The notes under the pieces: model-generated
What the model was told of the DNA's origin: nothing
Databases searched by the model: none
Seen by the model: the letters and a program-made list of their open reading frames with translations, nothing else
In this document: positions 17,137 through 26,050 of the stretch, piece after piece
Layout: each line of letters opens with the position of its first letter
Numbering within the stretch: position 1 is the first letter of the stretch
DNA from: an uncultured Bacilli bacterium
GTDB taxonomy: Bacteria; Bacillota_I; Bacilli_A; RF39; UBA660
Assembly: GCA_934168205.1 (NCBI GenBank)
Contig: CAKPMX010000001.1
Location: 124,001-188,000, forward strand
Reading direction: 5' to 3'
DNA: 64,000 nt
Made by a program: the position numbers and the translations under genes

Positions 17137-19663
17137 ACTTAATTTTAACAGCGTTAGTAGTATATCTATTACCTTGACTATCACTTATATAAAATAATAT
17201 ATAATATTCTTTACTTACATCAAGATCTCTAAATTCTAGTTCGAATTTCTTAGATAAATCAAATTCAAAACCATTCATAGTACCAGCACTTTCCCAGTTA
17301 GTAGTATAATTACCGGCATCATCAAAAATTTTATAAGAAAAGTTCCATAACTGTACCAATTTGAAATCTTTAAGATTATAGCTTATTTTAGGAGCAACCA
17401 AGTTATCATCCGAAATAATTGGCACGGCTGAAGATATATATCCTTTAGGATGATCTTTATCAACAACAAACTCAATATAAGCTGACTTCATTTCAAAATT
17501 ATCTGAAATACTGTCGCCCCAGTTTTGTAATATTGATGGAATTGAATATTTAACATAACCTTTTCCTTTTTCAGATTCCAATACAGTTAAGTAAACAGTA
17601 TCCGTATCATCAGAAGCAACCAAACCTTTTTTTGAAACTGTTGTACTAAAAGTATTTCCAGAAACAGTTACATCAGTACCTTTATATCTAGGAATATAAT
17701 AATTATTATCAGACTTTTCAAAAATAACATAACTTGCCGAACTATAATTTTCAGAAACATCACTAGGTACATTAACACTAACAACATTATCTTTTTCAAC
17801 TACAGGAACATTATCACTAAGTCTCCAATTACTTATCTTATTTCCTGTAAGCTTAGAAGAAAAGTTAGTAATAAAATTAGTATATTCATTAGCAAAGCCA
17901 AATCCTTTATATAAAGTAATTATTTCATTTATATATTGTTTATTTTCATATGGAAAATATATTGATACACCATAAGTACTCTCTAAATCAGTAGTCTGAT
18001 ATACAACAAAGTCATTAAGTACACCTTGTAAAGACTCTATTTTAGTATCATACTTACTAGGCATTTTATCAACAAGATCATATAAATCAACTAAGTCATA
18101 AGATGTATTAACACTAACTTTTCCAAATGATTTAGCGGAGTTTCTAGTACGAGAAACAGTCGAATAATCAATGGTTAAATTATCATCAACATCTTTAAAT
18201 AAATCATTAATTTTAGACTCAACCGCGTTAATTTTAGAAAGATCAAGTAATGATAAAGTGATTCCTTTGGCACCATTCATACCTTTATAATAATTACCAT
18301 AATAATCAATTATAGCCGTTCCCATCTCAACCGTACTAGTTTTATTAGTAACAGTAGAAAGGAAAGAATAATCCCAACCAAAACCAGGCTCTACCTCTTG
18401 AGACGCTAACATATAATTTGCATAATCAGATAATGCATCAGCAACCTCAACACTAGACATTAAACAGGCATCAAAGCCAATCATTTCTAACTTTTTGCCA
18501 TTAAATTTACTATTACTTAATCCTTGTTTAAGTTTAGCTAAAGTTAAAGTACCAACATAATTTTCATCAAATCCATAACCAAGAATAGGTCCGCCACCAT
18601 GATCCCAAAGAATCAAACTATATTTTGAAGACTTAAACTTGTCATGGCCATAATTTAAAAAATTAGTTAAATTGCTAGGATCAGTCATACTACTTTTTTC
18701 ATATTCTTCCAACTTTACAAGTCCTGAACTTGTCACTTTAAATATAGCGTTTTTATCATCAGGAATTTCTCCATTAATCCATTTTTTAGTTCCACCAGTA
18801 TAAATTAAAACATTGACCTCATCAAAGTCCAAACCAGAAGATTTAATTTCTTCAATATCAGAACTAGCTGCTGCATATTGAGACTCCAAATCAGATCCTA
18901 TCATATAAATCATTATTGTTCTCTTACCAGAAAGAAGAGCCGGTACATCAAATACAAAAACAAAAATTACAACCGCAACAATGCAAGCCATAATAATACC
19001 AAGTTTATTAAATTTCTTATTACTAGTACGATTATTGTTAATATTAGGTACACTACCAATATTTAAACTTTGATTAGAATTATACTGTCCATATCCAAAT
19101 CCAGTATTTCCATTCAAATTATTAAAAACATTAATATTATTCTGATTACTAGTATTAGTATTATTCATATTATTATTTTGATTATTAACACCTACATTAT
19201 TATCAAAACCTTGAATATTATTAGTACTCTGATAATTAGAAACATTAGTATTATTAAATCCAGCATTTACACTATTAAAACTAGTATTATTTAAATTATT
19301 TTGAACACCAGCATTTTGATATCCCGTACCAGAAAAAGCACTAGAAGAATCATTACCATTATCAGTAGTATCATTACTAGACTGAACATTAACATTAGTA
19401 ATATTAGAATTAATATCATTGACATTAAAGCCATTATTGTGTGTAGCAGTATTATTAACACAATCATTAGAATATCCAGTAGGATTATTTAATTGAATAC
19501 GACTATCACTAAAAACATCAGAAAAACCATCATTACCATTATTACTAACATTCTTTGAATTACTTACAGTAGAGCCAGTATCATTAGTAGCTATCTTTCC
19601 ACCACAAAAAGCACAAAATACACTACCATCTTTATTTTCAGAACCACATCTATTACATCTCAT
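17132..19663 (-). CDS. membrane-anchored clostripain-family (C11) cysteine protease with N-terminal zinc ribbon
   Basis: 843 residues from ATG 19663 (AGGTGA 6 bases upstream). Order of parts: a zinc ribbon (CNRCGS...FCAFCGG, residues 3-25), an Asn-rich linker of about 190 residues, a membrane helix (about 225-245), then a C11 peptidase with IMIYMIGSDLE, catalytic His in LILWDHGGGP and Cys in MIGFDACLMSS. The C-terminal 200 residues look like Ig-type beta domains. Topology would put the zinc ribbon inside and the protease outside. C11 enzymes cleave after Arg or Lys. Two other proteins in this window (51599 and 63149) share the Asn-rich linker plus helix design. Monocistronic with its own promoter. 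Confidence 0.87.
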   Translation of the reverse strand: MRCNRCGSENKDGSVFCAFCGGKIATNDTGSTVSNSKNVSNNGNDGFSDVFSDSRIQLNNPTGYSNDCVNNTATHNNGFNVNDINSNITNVNVQSSNDTTDNGNDSSSAFSGTGYQNAGVQNNLNNTSFNSVNAGFNNTNVSNYQSTNNIQGFDNNVGVNNQNNNMNNTNTSNQNNINVFNNLNGNTGFGYGQYNSNQSLNIGSVPNINNNRTSNKKFNKLGIIMACIVAVVIFVFVFDVPALLSGKRTIMIYMIGSDLESQYAAASSDIEEIKSSGLDFDEVNVLIYTGGTKKWINGEIPDDKNAIFKVTSSGLVKLEEYEKSSMTDPSNLTNFLNYGHDKFKSSKYSLILWDHGGGPILGYGFDENYVGTLTLAKLKQGLSNSKFNGKKLEMIGFDACLMSSVEVADALSDYANYMLASQEVEPGFGWDYSFLSTVTNKTSTVEMGTAIIDYYGNYYKGMNGAKGITLSLLDLSKINAVESKINDLFKDVDDNLTIDYSTVSRTRNSAKSFGKVSVNTSYDLVDLYDLVDKMPSKYDTKIESLQGVLNDFVVYQTTDLESTYGVSIYFPYENKQYINEIITLYKGFGFANEYTNFITNFSSKLTGNKISNWRLSDNVPVVEKDNVVSVNVPSDVSENYSSASYVIFEKSDNNYYIPRYKGTDVTVSGNTFSTTVSKKGLVASDDTDTVYLTVLESEKGKGYVKYSIPSILQNWGDSISDNFEMKSAYIEFVVDKDHPKGYISSAVPIISDDNLVAPKISYNLKDFKLVQLWNFSYKIFDDAGNYTTNWESAGTMNGFEFDLSKKFELEFRDLDVSKEYYILFYISDSQGNRYTTNAVKIKL

Positions 19664-19689
19664 TAAATTCACCTACTTTATTATCTAGT

Positions 19690-19718
19690 AATATAATATC
19701 ACATTTTTCACTAAACAA
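19690..19718 (-). promoter_or_regulatory. promoter of clostripain-family gene
   Basis: Minus strand TTGTTT (19713-19718), 17-base spacer, TATATT (19690-19695). Confidence 0.5.
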
Positions 19719-19744
19719 AAAGAGATAACTATTTATTAAAATAA

Positions 19745-20095
19745 TTAATCCCTTGGTTTAAAAATAAGCGCAAATACAAACGAAAATATAATAGCCGAAG
19801 TAATACCAGTTGCTGTTAAATCAAACATTCCCATTAAAATACCAACTAGTCCTTGACTATTAGCTTTAGCTAAAGCTCCATGAATTAAGGAATGACCAAA
19901 ACTAGTAATTGGAACTAAGGCACCAGCACCAACTGTCTTAATTATACTATCGTACCAACTAAAACAGTCTAAGAATGCGCCAAACACTACTAAAATACTC
20001 GTAATATGTCCAGGTGTTAATTTACTATTATCCAGAATAATCTGTGAAATCATACAAATAAATCCACAAAATAGAAATGAATTAATAAGTAACAA
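19745..20095 (-). CDS. spoVAE: stage V sporulation protein AE
   Basis: 116 residues, three to four membrane helices, with the family segments LTPGHITSILVVFGAFLDCF and PITSFGHSLIHGA. SpoVAE is part of the inner-membrane channel that moves Ca-dipicolinic acid into the forespore and out during germination. The start ATG 20095 directly follows the spoVAD stop. Last gene of spoVAC-D-E; no obvious terminator before the next promoter. Confidence 0.93.
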   Translation of the reverse strand: MLLINSFLFCGFICMISQIILDNSKLTPGHITSILVVFGAFLDCFSWYDSIIKTVGAGALVPITSFGHSLIHGALAKANSQGLVGILMGMFDLTATGITSAIIFSFVFALIFKPRD

Positions 20096-21088
20096 CTACA
20101 CCACCTCCAAACTAATAGCGTGAGCAATAGAATTAATATTTTCTTTCTGATACAAAAGACTTGGCGAAAATAAAGCCCCAGTTGCAATTAATAAAACTCG
20201 TTTTATTTTTTTACTTTTCAATTGATTATAAACATAACCATAATTAACAAGAGCACTACAAACAGGACCAGAGCCACCTGCTAAAACTTCTTTTTGATTT
20301 TCTAAATCATACAATAAAACTCCACAATCATTATAATTATCATTTAAATCTAAATTTTCTTTAGCAAGCATATAATCTTTAACAATATCTTTGCCATAAA
20401 CTCCTAAGTCACCAGTTAAAATTAAATCATAATAATCAGGATCTCTACCAGTTTCTTCAAAATGTCTTTTCAAAGTATCAATTGCACTAGGTGCCATTAC
20501 TCTACCCATATCATTAGGATCATTTTCTTCCATATCAATTATTTTTCCTAACGTGGCTGATTCTACTCGCACCTCACTTTTTTCATTTGTAAGTAATATA
20601 GAAGCAGCACCTGTCGCTGTAAAAGTTGCACTTCTAGGTTTAGGCGCACCATATTCAGTAGGATTTCTAAATTGTTTTTCACTACTCATATTATGAGAAG
20701 ATACAACACATAAAGCATTATTAGCCTGTTTACTCTCAATAAAATTAGAAGCTATTATCATTTCCAAGACACTACTACTACAGGCTCCATAAACACCTAT
20801 AAATCCTTTACCATAATCAACTGTCCCATAAGTAGAAGCCGTAATTTGATTAAGTAAATCACCTGCTAGTACCAAGTCAAATTCTTTTTTTAATACTCCA
20901 GATTTTTTCACCATTAAACTCAAACAATCTTTAACTAATTTTATTTCCGCTTTTTCCCAAGAATCTTCTCCAAAATATAAATCATTATAAGTCTTATCAA
21001 AATATTTTTTTAAAGGTCCTTTTTTCTCATACGGTCCAGCAACAGTAGAAGTTTCTTTTATATAAACGTTTTCATATTTAAATGTCAT
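20096..21088 (-). CDS. spoVAD: stage V sporulation protein AD
   Basis: 330 residues, thiolase-like fold, full length. Landmarks are GKGFIGVYGACSSSVLEMII (the position of the thiolase Cys), NPTEYGAPKPRSATFTATGA and LTGDLGVYGKDI, all typical of SpoVAD. The protein binds dipicolinic acid at the inner spore membrane as the peripheral subunit of the SpoVA channel. It overlaps spoVAC by 4 bases (ATGA) and abuts spoVAE. Confidence 0.96.
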   Translation of the reverse strand: MTFKYENVYIKETSTVAGPYEKKGPLKKYFDKTYNDLYFGEDSWEKAEIKLVKDCLSLMVKKSGVLKKEFDLVLAGDLLNQITASTYGTVDYGKGFIGVYGACSSSVLEMIIASNFIESKQANNALCVVSSHNMSSEKQFRNPTEYGAPKPRSATFTATGAASILLTNEKSEVRVESATLGKIIDMEENDPNDMGRVMAPSAIDTLKRHFEETGRDPDYYDLILTGDLGVYGKDIVKDYMLAKENLDLNDNYNDCGVLLYDLENQKEVLAGGSGPVCSALVNYGYVYNQLKSKKIKRVLLIATGALFSPSLLYQKENINSIAHAISLEVV

Positions 21089-21528
21089 GATCCACCTCCT
21101 ATAAGAAATCTAATCATTCCAAAAAACCAAGCTGAAACTATTCCATATAAAATAACTGATCCCGCTAATTTAAATATATTAGAACCCAGTCCATATATTG
21201 GACCTTCTTTTCTATAATCAAGTGCTGCACTAGTCATAGAATGAGCAAATCCTGTAATAGGTATTAGTAATCCCGCTTTAAATTTTGTAACTAACTTATC
21301 AAAAAAACCTAAAGCTGTAGATAAACTCGCTACAAAGATCATAATAATAATCATGTACGTAGAAGCATCAGTCCTAGATATATGAGAGATGCAACATAAC
21401 CCTTCAATTATTGTCTCACCTAGTAAACCAACAATACCACCAACAACAAAAGCTGTAATTGCATTTCCTACTCTATTCTCTTCGGCTTTATGCATATCAG
21501 CAATTTTTTTATAACTTTTTTTATCCAT
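21085..21528 (-). CDS. spoVAC: stage V sporulation protein AC
   Basis: 147 residues from ATG 21528 with GGTGA 5 bases upstream. Four to five membrane helices; family segments VGGIVGLLGETIIEGLC and PITGFAHSMTSAALDYRKEG. SpoVAC is the mechanosensitive channel component of the SpoVA complex. It ends in TGA overlapping the spoVAD ATG, direct evidence that TGA is a stop here. A terminator separates it from sigF, so it should have its own forespore promoter; I could not place one with confidence. Confidence 0.94.
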   Translation of the reverse strand: MDKKSYKKIADMHKAEENRVGNAITAFVVGGIVGLLGETIIEGLCCISHISRTDASTYMIIIMIFVASLSTALGFFDKLVTKFKAGLLIPITGFAHSMTSAALDYRKEGPIYGLGSNIFKLAGSVILYGIVSAWFFGMIRFLIGGGS

Positions 21529-21571
21529 ATTCTTCACCAGTAATATTTTTACCAGTAATTAAAAATTAATA

Positions 21572-21596
21572 CAAAAAACTTAAGAAATCTCTTAAG
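21572..21596 (-). terminator. terminator after sigF
   Basis: CTTAAGA, 4-base loop, TCTTAAG (21579-21596) followed on the minus strand by TTTTTT. It isolates spoVA transcription from the sigF unit. Confidence 0.7.
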
Positions 21597-21597
21597 C

Positions 21598-22236
21598 TTA
21601 TAAATTACATCTTAATTTTTCTAAAATTTTACCTTCTTTTCTAGAAACTTGTACTTGACTAATACCAAGTTCACGACTAGCTTCACTTTGAGTCATATCA
21701 TCAAAATATCTAGCAACAATTAAATGTTTTTCTTCCTCAGGTAATTTTGAAATTTCTGTTTTTAAATCTAAAACTCTAGGATCTGTATCTCTATCATATG
21801 AAGCAACAGAATTATAAAGTTCAGTCGCATCATCTTCAAAACTATAATCTAAACTCTTAACATCTAATGCCGCGACTCTAGCTTCTTCTATTTTTTCTTC
21901 ATCAACTTCTAAAAACAAAGAAAGTTCTGTAATACTTGGTTCCCTACCAAGTTTTTGACTCATATGTTCTCTAACTTTTTCAATACTTTGATTAAGTTTA
22001 ATTAAATCACTAGAAACTTTAATAAGTCCCGATTCTCTTACATATTTTTTAACTTCACCTTGTACATAATAATAGGCATAAGTTGAAAACTTAGTACCCT
22101 GACTACTATCAAAATTATGATACGCATTAATTAGTCCAATCATTGCTACTTGATACAAATCATCTCTATCAAAATAATTTGTATATCTTTGAATAATACC
22201 ATATACTAAACCCTCATAATTTAGTAGTTCTTCCAT
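21598..22236 (-). CDS. sigF: sigma-F-like sporulation sigma factor
   Basis: 212 residues, ATG after AAAGGAG. Region 2 (DLYQVAMIGLINAYHNFDSS and FSTYAYYYVQGEVKKY), region 3 (LGREPSITELSLFLEVDEEK) and region 4 with the helix-turn-helix MTQSEASRELGISQVQVSRK are all present. ISQVQVSR at the end is typical of the SigF/SigG/SigB group. SigF directs early forespore genes. It is somewhat shorter than Bacillus SigF (255). It follows a SpoIIAA-like gene by 11 bases and precedes spoVAC-D-E, which supports a forespore role; SigG cannot be fully excluded. No anti-sigma gene spoIIAB lies beside it. Confidence 0.85.
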   Translation of the reverse strand: MEELLNYEGLVYGIIQRYTNYFDRDDLYQVAMIGLINAYHNFDSSQGTKFSTYAYYYVQGEVKKYVRESGLIKVSSDLIKLNQSIEKVREHMSQKLGREPSITELSLFLEVDEEKIEEARVAALDVKSLDYSFEDDATELYNSVASYDRDTDPRVLDLKTEISKLPEEEKHLIVARYFDDMTQSEASRELGISQVQVSRKEGKILEKLRCNL

Positions 22237-22247
22237 ATTCTCCTTTC

Positions 22248-22580
22248 TTAAATACTAAAACATTTCAAAGCCTCTATCTCATCTTTAGCATAAAATAATC
22301 TCGTAGAATCTTTAATGTTTTTAAATACACATTTAATACCATAAATAACTACTTTTCCATAATTTAAAAATATTTCAATTATTTTACTTTGTATTTCATC
22401 AAAAACTTTTTCTTCAATTTTATCAACATCTTTAAAATCAAAAACAAAATAATGCATACCCTGACTATATAACAAATAGTCTACCTCTTCGTTAAACTTA
22501 CAAAAAGTATTGCTAGTTAATTCACCTGTTAACTTTACTATAGTCATTCCTTTAACTACACCAAAATCCATTTCTAACAT
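22248..22580 (-). CDS. SpoIIAA-like STAS protein lacking the phospho-serine
   Basis: 110 residues, ATG 22580 after GAGGTG. The N-terminal strand KGMTIVKLTGELTSNTF matches SpoIIAA (VLCIRLTGELDHHTA), giving the STAS fold of anti-sigma-factor antagonists. At the place of the DSSGLG loop, whose second Ser is phosphorylated by SpoIIAB in Bacillus, this protein reads DKIEEKVFDEI, so the serine is absent. It sits where spoIIAA belongs, upstream of sigF, but spoIIAB is missing from between them. It may therefore control SigF by another means or be a relic. Three Spo0A-box-like sites lie upstream. Confidence 0.7.
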   Translation of the reverse strand: MLEMDFGVVKGMTIVKLTGELTSNTFCKFNEEVDYLLYSQGMHYFVFDFKDVDKIEEKVFDEIQSKIIEIFLNYGKVVIYGIKCVFKNIKDSTRLFYAKDEIEALKCFSI

Positions 22581-22632
22581 GAATACACCTCTCTACTATA
22601 ATATAAGTAAAGAAATAGAATTTATCTACAAA

Positions 22633-22675
22633 TTCGACAAAACATGTCAAAATATTTGTTCGACAAATATCGACA
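22633..22675 (-). promoter_or_regulatory. three Spo0A-box-like sites upstream of the SpoIIAA-like/sigF operon
   Basis: On the minus strand TGTCGAA at 22633-22639 and 22659-22665, and TGTCGAT at 22669-22675. TGTCGAA is the core of the Bacillus 0A box. Two sites are 10 bases apart, one helical turn. A TTGACA (on the minus strand just upstream of the first box) lies 16 bases before TAGATA, with a box within the spacer, comparable with Spo0A-controlled spoIIG/spoIIA promoters. Confidence 0.65.
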
Positions 22676-22699
22676 AAAAAAGGAAAGATTTCTCTTTCC
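22674..22699 (-). terminator. terminator of pilus operon
   Basis: GGAAAG, 6-base loop, CTTTCC (22682-22699), then TTTTTTT on the minus strand, right after the VWA adhesin stop. Its T tail overlaps the most distal Spo0A-like box. Confidence 0.8.
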
Positions 22700-22702
22700 A
22701 TA

Positions 22703-25700
22703 TCAATTAGTATCTAAATCAACAACATAAGGATTTTCCATAGAACCATCTCCAGATGTATATCCAGTACCAGAAGCTAATGATATAGCTGGTCTAACAC
22801 CATTATTATATTCCACATAATCACTAGAAATACCAGAAGTAGATATTTCCTTCTGCCTTGCTCCAGAAATATAGAAAGAATCTGGAGACATTAACCAGTA
22901 ACCATTGAAATAATCAATTATTCTTGCTTTATCATTATTAAGCAAATTCATTTCGGCACTTGTCATCAAACCGATTGGATATTTTAATTTGGCTTTTTCA
23001 TTAGAAATACTAAATCTATCCGTAATATTAGGACAATATAAATTACTACTAGAATCAAATTCTGCGAATTCTAAATAATCAGATTCTGTAACACTACCAT
23101 TATTAGCGTTCCAACCATGTAAATTACGAATATTTCTATTATTACAATATATAGTATCCTCTAAATATTGTGTATAATTACTTAAATTATCTTTATACCA
23201 AGATTCAATAGATTTCTTAACAGTAGAATCGTACTTATTAACATCATCAGCATATAACATCTTATTTAAAGCTGTATTAATATCTTCACCAGAATTCAAA
23301 TTAATATAGAAATAATTTGTATCAAAATAACCTCCTTGGGCTGGTTTTACATTATATATATAAGCAACAGAACTACAAGTACCAGTAGAATTTAAACATG
23401 TATAATGTGCATTATTAAGTTTATTATAATTATTACTATCGGAGATATTCCAAAAAGTAGTAGATTCTCCCGTTAAAACATATTGTCCATTTTGATAAGT
23501 AAAACTATTTGCATACTTATAATTCATAGCATTAACATCGATATAGTTAAATTTATTAGCAGTAACAAGTGTAACATACCATAATGAACTACATGTATTA
23601 TTACTAGCATTTTTACATAAATATTTGCCATTTATATTACTATAATTAGAATACCAATCTGTGTTCCTTATAGTAGTAGGATTATTGATTGTATAAGTAC
23701 CATTACCATTGTCTTTATAAGAACTACCATATGTATAATTACTTTGATAACTACTCAAAGAATTACCATTAGTAATTTCAATATATAACATAGTAGAACC
23801 AGATACATCAGCAATATAATACAGACTAGTTCTAGTTGAAGAGCTACCGGTTTTCATCAAAGTATACTTACCTTTTAAACTAGCATAATCATCAGTTGAA
23901 GATACTTTATATGCATTAGTTAATTTATATTTACCAGTGCTTGCTGTATAAGTATAATTACTGGCATAATAATATGAAGTTGATAATGAACTAGCACTTA
24001 ATGTTTTTTCAGTATCAGAAGTATATTTTTTAAACGGATATACACTATTATACATATAACCAGCATAACTAGGTGAATCATTAGCTAAATTATATTGCAT
24101 TAATCCAGAATAAGAATAATGAACTGATGATGTAAACTGAACTAAATGTGCCGTAGTAGAATCAATATATGAATCAACATAATATACTCCAGAGCAATTA
24201 CTAGAAGAAGTATTACTTAAACAAGTGTACTTACCTACTATTGAATTATATGTTGAATCAGACCAAGTAGCTTGTATAACATTGCCAGTTAAACTATAAG
24301 TACTAGTACTAGAATCATAAGTATAGCCAGTTCCATAATAAACATTGGCTGGCATTGGACCATATTTTATCATACCGGCAGTGCCAAAATGATATCCTCT
24401 ATCCGTACCACAACTACCATTTACATCAGGCTCACCATTATAAATCATCTTTACGCCACCGGTATCAGTAGTTCTTATCATCTGCCAACACATACCAGCA
24501 AATAAAACATTATTCTTATTAAGAATTGCTGTTCCCTCATCATCAGAAGTTGCATAATAATGATATATTTTATTACGTCCTACTCCCGCAATAGAATCTT
24601 GATGTTCACCAGTATATTCTTTAGCTAATCCTAAAGACTCTGCCTCATTTTTAATTACTTTATAAAGTGTAGCCGACTCACTTATTGTACCAGTTGAACT
24701 CTTATTTAATGATAATTTTGACCAAGTAGCTTTTAATTCGATATGAAATCCAGGCATCACAAAACTGTTATCTCCTATTTTTTCAACATTCTTAGTAACT
24801 ATTTTCCAACCTTTAAATTGATATCCAAAACAAACCGGTATATTACTAGAAATACCAACAGTATCAAACACTAAATATTTTTTCGCAACAGGTACATTAG
24901 TAACACTGCAACCAGCTGGAGCATTACCTAAATAAGAAACTGTATAAGAACTAGCCAAAACGGGTGTCTTAGAAGAATTAATATTTTCTTCTGTACTATC
25001 AATTTTAGATAATATACTTTCACTACTATTGGTCTCATATAAACTAACATTACCAGTTGAATCTTTTAAAGTTATATCAATAGTCAATTTAGCGCTATCA
25101 CCCGAATCAAATACTGAATCAGTTATATTCCATACAACCTTACCATCAGTAACATCAACATTACCTAAAGAAGCTTCAGCCTTTTCAGCACTAAAATATA
25201 AACTATTAATGTTATCAGTTATTTGAAAATTATCATACTCAATAGCTCCAAACATCGCTCTATGAAAAATATTTTCTATATTATCTTTATTAGCCAAGTA
25301 TTGCTTATCACTTATGCCTTTAACACAAGATAAAACAATTTCAGTCTCACCATATTGAATAGCCTTTACATTTAAATATGAATATTGTGACTTCAAATAA
25401 GCATACTGTGTTTTCTCGTTAGGCATATCAACATTTGGAAAACCATCAGTTAAAAACACAACACTAACATTTTTACTACTATCATATTTATAATTTGTTA
25501 AAACATCATCAACTTTTACTAATGCTTGATAATAATTTGTATTTCCAGATGGAACTATATTATTAACTAAAGTAGAAATAGAATCTAAATCAGTTGTAAA
25601 ATCTGACAAAACTCTAGCTTCATCATTAAAATCAATTAACGCCACTCTATTTGTCTTAGTATCTTTTTTTAATAAAGTTAATACACTCGCTATATTTTTT

Positions 25701-26035
25701 TTTATTTGATCAAATTCACCATTATACATAGAAGCAGAACTATCAACAACAAATATTATATCTCTATTTCTATCATAGTTTTTTTCAATAGTATTAACTT
25801 CAAAAGTAATTCTAGCTTTACCTTTACTAATCCAATGGGCAGACTTAGTAATTTTCCATGAGCCAGGATCATTTTTATCATAATCTAAATTTTCAGACTT
25901 TATCTCAACAGATTCTACTGGTACAGTTGCCGCAAATGAATAAGAAATTAAAAAGACCAAAAGAAAGGCAACAAAAAAAGAGCCAAGTATTACTTTGCAA
26001 CGATTATCATTAATAAGTTTCACTACTCTTTTCAT
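22703..26035 (-). CDS. VWA-domain pilus-associated adhesin with four internal repeats
   Basis: 1,110 residues from ATG 26035 (GGAGG 7 bases upstream). A signal/membrane segment spans about 13-36. A VWA domain follows (about 90-250) with an intact MIDAS: D98-x-S100-x-S102, T166 and D197. Then an InlB-like segment (YQFKGW...FVMPG, about 370-440), and a segment reading AGMCWQMIRTTDTGG found in secreted Firmicute proteins. Four diverged repeats of about 70-75 residues (about 568-915) follow, each with a YTY...Y.L start and a GKYTCLxN...SxxYY core. The C-terminal domain ends in a YWLMSP...VRPAISL signature. Unlike the other pilus proteins there is no LPXTG-type signal and no C-terminal helix. VWA proteins are the usual adhesive pilus tip. 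Last gene of the operon. Confidence 0.82.
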   Translation of the reverse strand: MKRVVKLINDNRCKVILGSFFVAFLLVFLISYSFAATVPVESVEIKSENLDYDKNDPGSWKITKSAHWISKGKARITFEVNTIEKNYDRNRDIIFVVDSSASMYNGEFDQIKKNIASVLTLLKKDTKTNRVALIDFNDEARVLSDFTTDLDSISTLVNNIVPSGNTNYYQALVKVDDVLTNYKYDSSKNVSVVFLTDGFPNVDMPNEKTQYAYLKSQYSYLNVKAIQYGETEIVLSCVKGISDKQYLANKDNIENIFHRAMFGAIEYDNFQITDNINSLYFSAEKAEASLGNVDVTDGKVVWNITDSVFDSGDSAKLTIDITLKDSTGNVSLYETNSSESILSKIDSTEENINSSKTPVLASSYTVSYLGNAPAGCSVTNVPVAKKYLVFDTVGISSNIPVCFGYQFKGWKIVTKNVEKIGDNSFVMPGFHIELKATWSKLSLNKSSTGTISESATLYKVIKNEAESLGLAKEYTGEHQDSIAGVGRNKIYHYYATSDDEGTAILNKNNVLFAGMCWQMIRTTDTGGVKMIYNGEPDVNGSCGTDRGYHFGTAGMIKYGPMPANVYYGTGYTYDSSTSTYSLTGNVIQATWSDSTYNSIVGKYTCLSNTSSSNCSGVYYVDSYIDSTTAHLVQFTSSVHYSYSGLMQYNLANDSPSYAGYMYNSVYPFKKYTSDTEKTLSASSLSTSYYYASNYTYTASTGKYKLTNAYKVSSTDDYASLKGKYTLMKTGSSSTRTSLYYIADVSGSTMLYIEITNGNSLSSYQSNYTYGSSYKDNGNGTYTINNPTTIRNTDWYSNYSNINGKYLCKNASNNTCSSLWYVTLVTANKFNYIDVNAMNYKYANSFTYQNGQYVLTGESTTFWNISDSNNYNKLNNAHYTCLNSTGTCSSVAYIYNVKPAQGGYFDTNYFYINLNSGEDINTALNKMLYADDVNKYDSTVKKSIESWYKDNLSNYTQYLEDTIYCNNRNIRNLHGWNANNGSVTESDYLEFAEFDSSSNLYCPNITDRFSISNEKAKLKYPIGLMTSAEMNLLNNDKARIIDYFNGYWLMSPDSFYISGARQKEISTSGISSDYVEYNNGVRPAISLASGTGYTSGDGSMENPYVVDLDTN

Positions 26036-26050
26036 ACACATTCCTCCAGT

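Noticed and set aside
18878..19492. Plus-strand frames rich in Ile, Ser, Asn inside the clostripain-family gene
   Set aside because: Mirror images of the Asn-rich coding linker on the other strand; no ribosome sites.
21529..21571. Forespore (sigma-F/G) promoter before spoVAC
   Set aside because: A GTATTA and AATATTA pair is present but the spacing (19) and match are poor.
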